Assembly (NCBI RefSeq): GCF_003710085.1
Contig: NZ_CP033324.1
Span: 1,054,001-1,118,000, forward strand
DNA length: 64,000 bases
Direction of reading: 5' to 3'
From: Nocardioides pantholopis
GTDB taxonomy: Bacteria > Actinomycetota > Actinomycetes > Propionibacteriales > Nocardioidaceae
Shown: in pieces, positions 63,236 to 64,000 of the stretch
Numbering within the stretch: position 1 is the stretch's first letter
Layout of the letters: each line of letters starts with the position of its first letter
Made by a program: the position numbers and the translations under genes
Notes under the pieces: generated by a model
What the model was told of the DNA's origin: nothing
The model's input: the letters and a program-made list of their open reading frames with translations, nothing else
Databases searched by the model: none

Positions 63236-64000
63236 TGGTGCGGATGACGCTCTCGCGGCTGGCCTCGGCCGTGCCGGTGCTGCTGCTGATCTCCCTGGTG
63301 GCCTTCACGCTGCTGCGGCTGGCGCCCGGTGACCCGGCGCTGCTCTCGGTCGGCATGGAGGCGCCGCCCGAGGCGCTGGCCCAGGCCCGCGCCGACATGC
63401 GCCTCGACGACCCGATCTGGCTGCAGTACTGGACGTGGATGACCGACCTGGTCCGCGGCGACCTCGGGGTCTCCTACTCCGACAAGGCGCCGGTCACCGA
63501 CGCCCTCGCCGACCGGCTGCCGGTGACGCTCCAGCTCGCGGTCCTCGCGCTGCTGCTCATGGTCCTCGTCGGCGTCCCGCTCGGCGTGATCTCCGCGCTG
63601 CGCGCCAACCGCGCCACCGACCAGGTGATCCGGGTGCTGTCGCTGGCCGGGATCTCGGTGCCCAACTTCGTCGTCGCGCTGTTCCTGGTGCTGGCGTTCG
63701 GCTGGTGGTTCCCCGGGATCATGCCCTACCAGGGCTTCGTCCGGCTCGGTGACGACTGGGTGATGAGCCTGAAGACCACCCTGCTGCCGGCCATCGCCCT
63801 CGCGGCCCCCCAGATCGGCCTGGTCGCGCGGCTGACCCGCTCCAGCATGCTCGAGGTGCTGGGCCAGGACTACGTGTCCGCCGCGCGCGCCATGGGGGTG
63901 CGCGAGCGGGTGATCATCTGGAAGGACACCCTGCGCAACGCGCTGCTGCCCGTGGTCACGGTCCTCGGCGTCCAGACCGGGTTCCTGCTGGGTGGCTCCG
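63235..64000 (+). CDS. Oligopeptide-type ABC transporter permease DppB/OppB (cut by window edge)
   Basis: First 255 codons of a BPD_transp_1 permease. N-terminal MTLSRLASAVPVLLLISLVAFTLLRLAPGDPALL is the DppB/OppB start; QYWTWMTDLVRGDLGVSYSDKAPV follows, and the EAA-type loop YVSAARAMGVRERVIIWKDTLRNALLPVVT is complete before the edge. The oligopeptide-type binding proteins at 30083 and 53934 are its plausible partners. Starts: ATG 63235 or ATG 63244. Confidence 0.92.
   Translation, partial: MVRMTLSRLASAVPVLLLISLVAFTLLRLAPGDPALLSVGMEAPPEALAQARADMRLDDPIWLQYWTWMTDLVRGDLGVSYSDKAPVTDALADRLPVTLQLAVLALLLMVLVGVPLGVISALRANRATDQVIRVLSLAGISVPNFVVALFLVLAFGWWFPGIMPYQGFVRLGDDWVMSLKTTLLPAIALAAPQIGLVARLTRSSMLEVLGQDYVSAARAMGVRERVIIWKDTLRNALLPVVTVLGVQTGFLLGGS

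Overview
The window is about 64 kb of very GC-rich DNA with dense, tightly packed genes, many GTG (and some TTG) starts and frequent 4-base ATGA/GTGA overlaps. The gene content points to an actinobacterium: ClpS with a DUF2017 neighbour, the Mec-CysO-CysM cysteine pathway, a DUF222 HNH nuclease and a DUF3152 secreted protein. A Nocardioides-like genome would fit, but this is inference; there is no rRNA to check it with.

Left part (1-28.8 kb), mostly housekeeping. From pncB to rdgB the order of the core genes (pncB, clpS, DUF2017, mec, cysO, cysM, MBL-fold phosphodiesterase, rph, rdgB) follows the Mycobacterium tuberculosis block Rv1330c-Rv1341 as I remember it. That backbone is interrupted by a Nudix/MarR/MFS group, gdhA, an NYN nuclease, two sensor-kinase/regulator pairs each next to an ABC-2 type exporter, a DUF3152 metalloprotease-like protein and a secreted phosphodiesterase. 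Before it lie pncA (NAD salvage with pncB) and a PD-(D/E)XK-like gene flanked by inverted palindromic repeats. After rdgB come an SDR, a PlsC-like acyltransferase, an unusual short tRNA-Leu, bcp, a CbiMNQO metal importer with a Nur-like box, DUF3618 and a GroES homologue.

Right part (28.8-64 kb), a large catabolic and uptake region. It holds four VOC-fold proteins, two FAD-dependent reductase-like flavoproteins, two cupins, two related oligopeptide-type substrate-binding lipoproteins, an oligopeptide-type permease cut by the window end, a complete NMT1/taurine-type ABC importer, an amidase-like protein that has lost its catalytic Cys and Lys, an alpha/beta hydrolase without a nucleophilic Ser, SDRs, an aldehyde dehydrogenase, an amidohydrolase, an acyl-CoA synthetase, and IclR and LysR regulators. 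Variants of one short palindrome (GRAAY-N3-RTTYC) recur in front of at least seven of these genes, and once inside a coding end. The local IclR protein is the obvious candidate to bind it. Together this looks like one dispersed regulon for taking up and degrading an unknown, probably cyclic or amide-containing, organic compound. Inserted in it are an RCC1-repeat protein, a DUF222 HNH nuclease, an ECF42-type sigma factor with its DGPF/YCII partner and a YihY/BrkB membrane protein.

Gene functions come from recognisable motifs and neighbourhoods only; no database search was possible. The substrate of the right-hand cluster cannot be read from the sequence.
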